8,020 bases of DNA from Accumulibacter sp. (GTDB lineage: Bacteria; Pseudomonadota; Gammaproteobacteria; Burkholderiales; Rhodocyclaceae), in assembly GCA_003538495.1 (NCBI GenBank), contig DPSD01000712.1:1-8020 (forward strand). Direction: 5' to 3'. The notes beneath the pieces were generated by a model. That model made no database searches. It was not told where the DNA came from and worked only from the letters and a program-made list of their open reading frames with translations. Positions 5,879 to 8,020 of the stretch are shown here, in pieces; position 1 is the stretch's first letter, and each line of letters opens with the position of its first letter. The position numbers and the translations under genes were made by a program.

Positions 5879-8020
5879 CTACAGCCGCTGCTCGACCCAT
5901 TCCCGCACCGAGGCCAGCGCCGCCGGCAGCTTCGCCGGTTCGTTGCCGCCGGCCTGCGCCATGTCCGGGCGACCGCCGCCCTTGCCGCCAACCTGGCGGG
6001 CAACCATGTTCACCAGCTCGCCGGCCTTGACCTTGCCGGTCAGGTCGGCGGTGACCCCGGCGATCAGCGTCACCTTGCCGTCGGCCACCGAGGCGAGAAC
6101 GATCGCCGCACTACGCAGCTTGTCGCGTAGCTTGTCGATCGCCGAACGCAGGGCCTCCGCCTCGGCACCTTCCATAATCGCCGCCAGGACCCGGGCGCCC
6201 TTGACCTCGACTGCCTGCCCGAGCAGATCGTCGCCCTGTGCCGACGCCAGCTTGGCCCTCAGGCGGGCCAGTTCTTTTTCCAGCGAGCGGGCGTTGTCGA
6301 GCACCTGTGCCAGCTTCAGCGGCAGTTCGGAGATCGGCGCCTTGAAAGCGGCAGCCGCTTCGCCGAGCACCGCTTGCTGGTGCTGGACGAACGCCAGCGC
6401 GGTATCACCGGTGACCGCCTCGACGCGTCGGACGCCAGCGGCAACGCCGGTTTCGGAAACGATCTTGAACAGACCGATGTCGCCACTGCGGCGGACGTGT
6501 ACGCCGCCGCAAAGTTCGATCGAAGAACCGATCGTCAATACCCGCACCTGGTCGCCGTACTTCTCGCCAAAGAGCATCATCGCACCCGAGTTCCTCGCTT
6601 CGTCGATGGCCATGACGCGTGCCTCGGTCGCTGCATTGGCCAGAATCTGGTCATTGACGAGAACCTCGACGCGACGGATCTGGTCGGCGCTCATCGGCGC
6701 GGTGTGCGCGAAGTCGAAGCGGGTCTTCTCGGGATCGACCAGCGAGCCCTTTTGCTGGACGTGCGCCCCAAGCACTTCACGCAGAGCCCTGTGCATCAGA
6801 TGCGTCGCCGAGTGATTGCGTACCGTGCGCGCCCGCGCCAGGACGTCGACCCGGGCGGCCATCTGGTCGCCAACGCCGATCACGCCGGTGCTGACCACCC
6901 CCTGATGACCGAACACCGTGGCCTGGATCTTCTGGGTGTCCTCGACGGCAAAGATTCCGGTCGAGGTCTGCAGCACGCCGCGATCGCCGACCTGGCCACC
7001 GGACTCGGCGTAGAACGGCGTCTGGTCGAGTACCACGACGCCAAGCTCGCCTTCCCTGAGCGCCTCAACCGGACTGCCATCCCGGTACAGCGCGAGCACC
7101 CGACCGGTGACTTCGAGCGTATCGTAGCCGTGAAAGCTGGTCTCGGGACCGCTGTAGTCGAGCGCGGCGGCGATCCTGAACTTGCCGGCGGCGCGCGCTT
7201 GCTCCTTCTGCTGCGCCATCGCCGCATCGAACGCGGCGACGTCGACACGCACCCCGCGCTCGCGACAAATATCGGCCGTCAGGTCGAGCGGAAAACCGAA
7301 GGTGTCGTGCAACTTGAACGCCGTCGTGCCGTTGAAAACGCCTTGCCCGGCCAGCGTGCCGAGTTCGCCTTCGAGGATGCTCATGCCGTGCTCGATGGTC
7401 TCGAAGAAGCGTACCTCTTCCTGCCGCAGGACGTCGCCGATGCGTTGCTGACTGCTGACCAGTTCGGGATAGGCGGTGCCCATTTCAGCGACCAGGTCGG
7501 GTACCAGGCGATGGAAGAAAGCCGCCCGCGCGCCGAGCTTGTAGCCATGACGAATGGCCCGCCGGATGATTCGCCGCAGGACGTAGCCACGCCCCTCGTT
7601 GCCCGGAATCACGCCGTCGGCGAGCAGGAAGGAGCAGGCGCGAATGTGGTCGGCAAGGACCCGCAGCGATGGGCTGTCGAGGTCCGCAGACGACGTTTCG
7701 CGGGCAGCCGCAGCGATCAGCCTGATAAACAGGTCGATCTCGTAGTTGCTATGCACGTGCTGCAGAACTGCGGCAGTCCGCTCCAGCCCCATGCCGGTGT
7801 CGACCGACGGCTTGGGCAGCGGGTGCATGACGCCAGCCTCGTCGCGATTGAACTGCATGAAAACGTTGTTCCAGATCTCGATGTAGCGGTCGCCCTCTTC
7901 ATCGGGCGACCCGGGCGGCCCGCCGGCAATCCCTTCGCCGTGGTCGCAGAAGATTTCCGAGCACGGGCCGCAGGGACCGTTATAGCGCATCATGCACAAG
8001 GCGTCCGAGGCGTAGGGCGG
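5879..8020 (-). CDS. alaS: Alanyl-tRNA synthetase, missing the N-terminal end (runs off the right edge)
   Basis: The visible 713 residues of a class II synthetase of about 875 aa attach alanine to tRNA-Ala in the cytoplasm. The frame is open to the window edge, so roughly 160 N-terminal residues are outside. Numbered from the edge: [10 protein letters not shown] at 15-24 and the GGPPGSP and RYIEIWN segments belong to the catalytic core. [14 protein letters not shown] and [16 protein letters not shown] are typical AlaRS. The editing domain has the zinc-site HSATH (H403, H407) and CGGVH (C504, H508) motifs; the latter usually reads CGGTH. The C-terminal domain includes [15 protein letters not shown]. 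Residues 6-14 (DALCMMRYN) differ from the usual DNFW-M-(G/A)DT just before GPCGPC. The stop is TAG at 5881-5879. No terminator is evident afterwards. Confidence 0.97.
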   Translation of the reverse strand, partial: PPYASDALCMMRYNGPCGPCSEIFCDHGEGIAGGPPGSPDEEGDRYIEIWNNVFMQFNRDEAGVMHPLPKPSVDTGMGLERTAAVLQHVHSNYEIDLFIRLIAAAARETSSADLDSPSLRVLADHIRACSFLLADGVIPGNEGRGYVLRRIIRRAIRHGYKLGARAAFFHRLVPDLVAEMGTAYPELVSSQQRIGDVLRQEEVRFFETIEHGMSILEGELGTLAGQGVFNGTTAFKLHDTFGFPLDLTADICRERGVRVDVAAFDAAMAQQKEQARAAGKFRIAAALDYSGPETSFHGYDTLEVTGRVLALYRDGSPVEALREGELGVVVLDQTPFYAESGGQVGDRGVLQTSTGIFAVEDTQKIQATVFGHQGVVSTGVIGVGDQMAARVDVLARARTVRNHSATHLMHRALREVLGAHVQQKGSLVDPEKTRFDFAHTAPMSADQIRRVEVLVNDQILANAATEARVMAIDEARNSGAMMLFGEKYGDQVRVLTIGSSIELCGGVHVRRSGDIGLFKIVSETGVAAGVRRVEAVTGDTALAFVQHQQAVLGEAAAAFKAPISELPLKLAQVLDNARSLEKELARLRAKLASAQGDDLLGQAVEVKGARVLAAIMEGAEAEALRSAIDKLRDKLRSAAIVLASVADGKVTLIAGVTADLTGKVKAGELVNMVARQVGGKGGGRPDMAQAGGNEPAKLPAALASVREWVEQRL

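Noticed and set aside
5736..6815. Long plus-strand frame (359 aa) with a perfect AAGGAGGT at 5851-5858 and an in-frame ATG at 5859
   Set aside because: It is antisense to alaS, the translation is Ser/Arg/Ala-rich shadow sequence without family features, and the ATG directly abuts the ribosome-site-like sequence, leaving no proper spacing.

Overview
The window is GC-rich chromosomal DNA with eight protein genes, all on the minus strand, so it is best read from high to low coordinates. Gene content, protein sequences and the dedA-purN-DUF3108-RsmB-type order suggest a betaproteobacterium, possibly a Rhodocyclaceae or Accumulibacter-like organism. That placement is inferred from remembered protein similarity and was not tested by a search.

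Layout in transcription order. (1) alaS, 5' end outside the window: alanyl-tRNA synthetase with its editing and C-terminal domains. (2) After 117 bp, ltaE (low-specificity L-threonine aldolase, PLP-dependent). (3) A zinc-ribbon NUDIX hydrolase, which most likely starts at a GTG four bases after the ltaE stop. (4) A gap of about 470 bp with no convincing gene; it holds a short basic ORF, a weak hairpin and a 7-bp inverted repeat that could be a mobile-element scar. (5) A lipid A-type lysophospholipid acyltransferase. (6) A 202-bp gap with a perfect 9-bp hairpin and a good -10 box. (7) A tight cluster: a DedA membrane protein, purN (start and stop overlap as ATGA), a membrane-anchored Pro-rich DUF3108 protein, and the first 109 codons of an RsmB/NOP-type RNA methyltransferase, which runs off the left edge.

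The genes are mainly housekeeping: tRNA charging, threonine/glycine metabolism, nucleotide clean-up, envelope lipids, purine synthesis and RNA modification. I see no defence system, CRISPR array, intact insertion sequence, phage gene, tRNA or rRNA, and no evidence of a new multi-gene system. The points most worth a second look are an atypical block in the AlaRS catalytic domain, the hairpin/promoter arrangement before dedA, the gene-poor gap at 3762-4233, and the TonB-like architecture of the DUF3108 protein.
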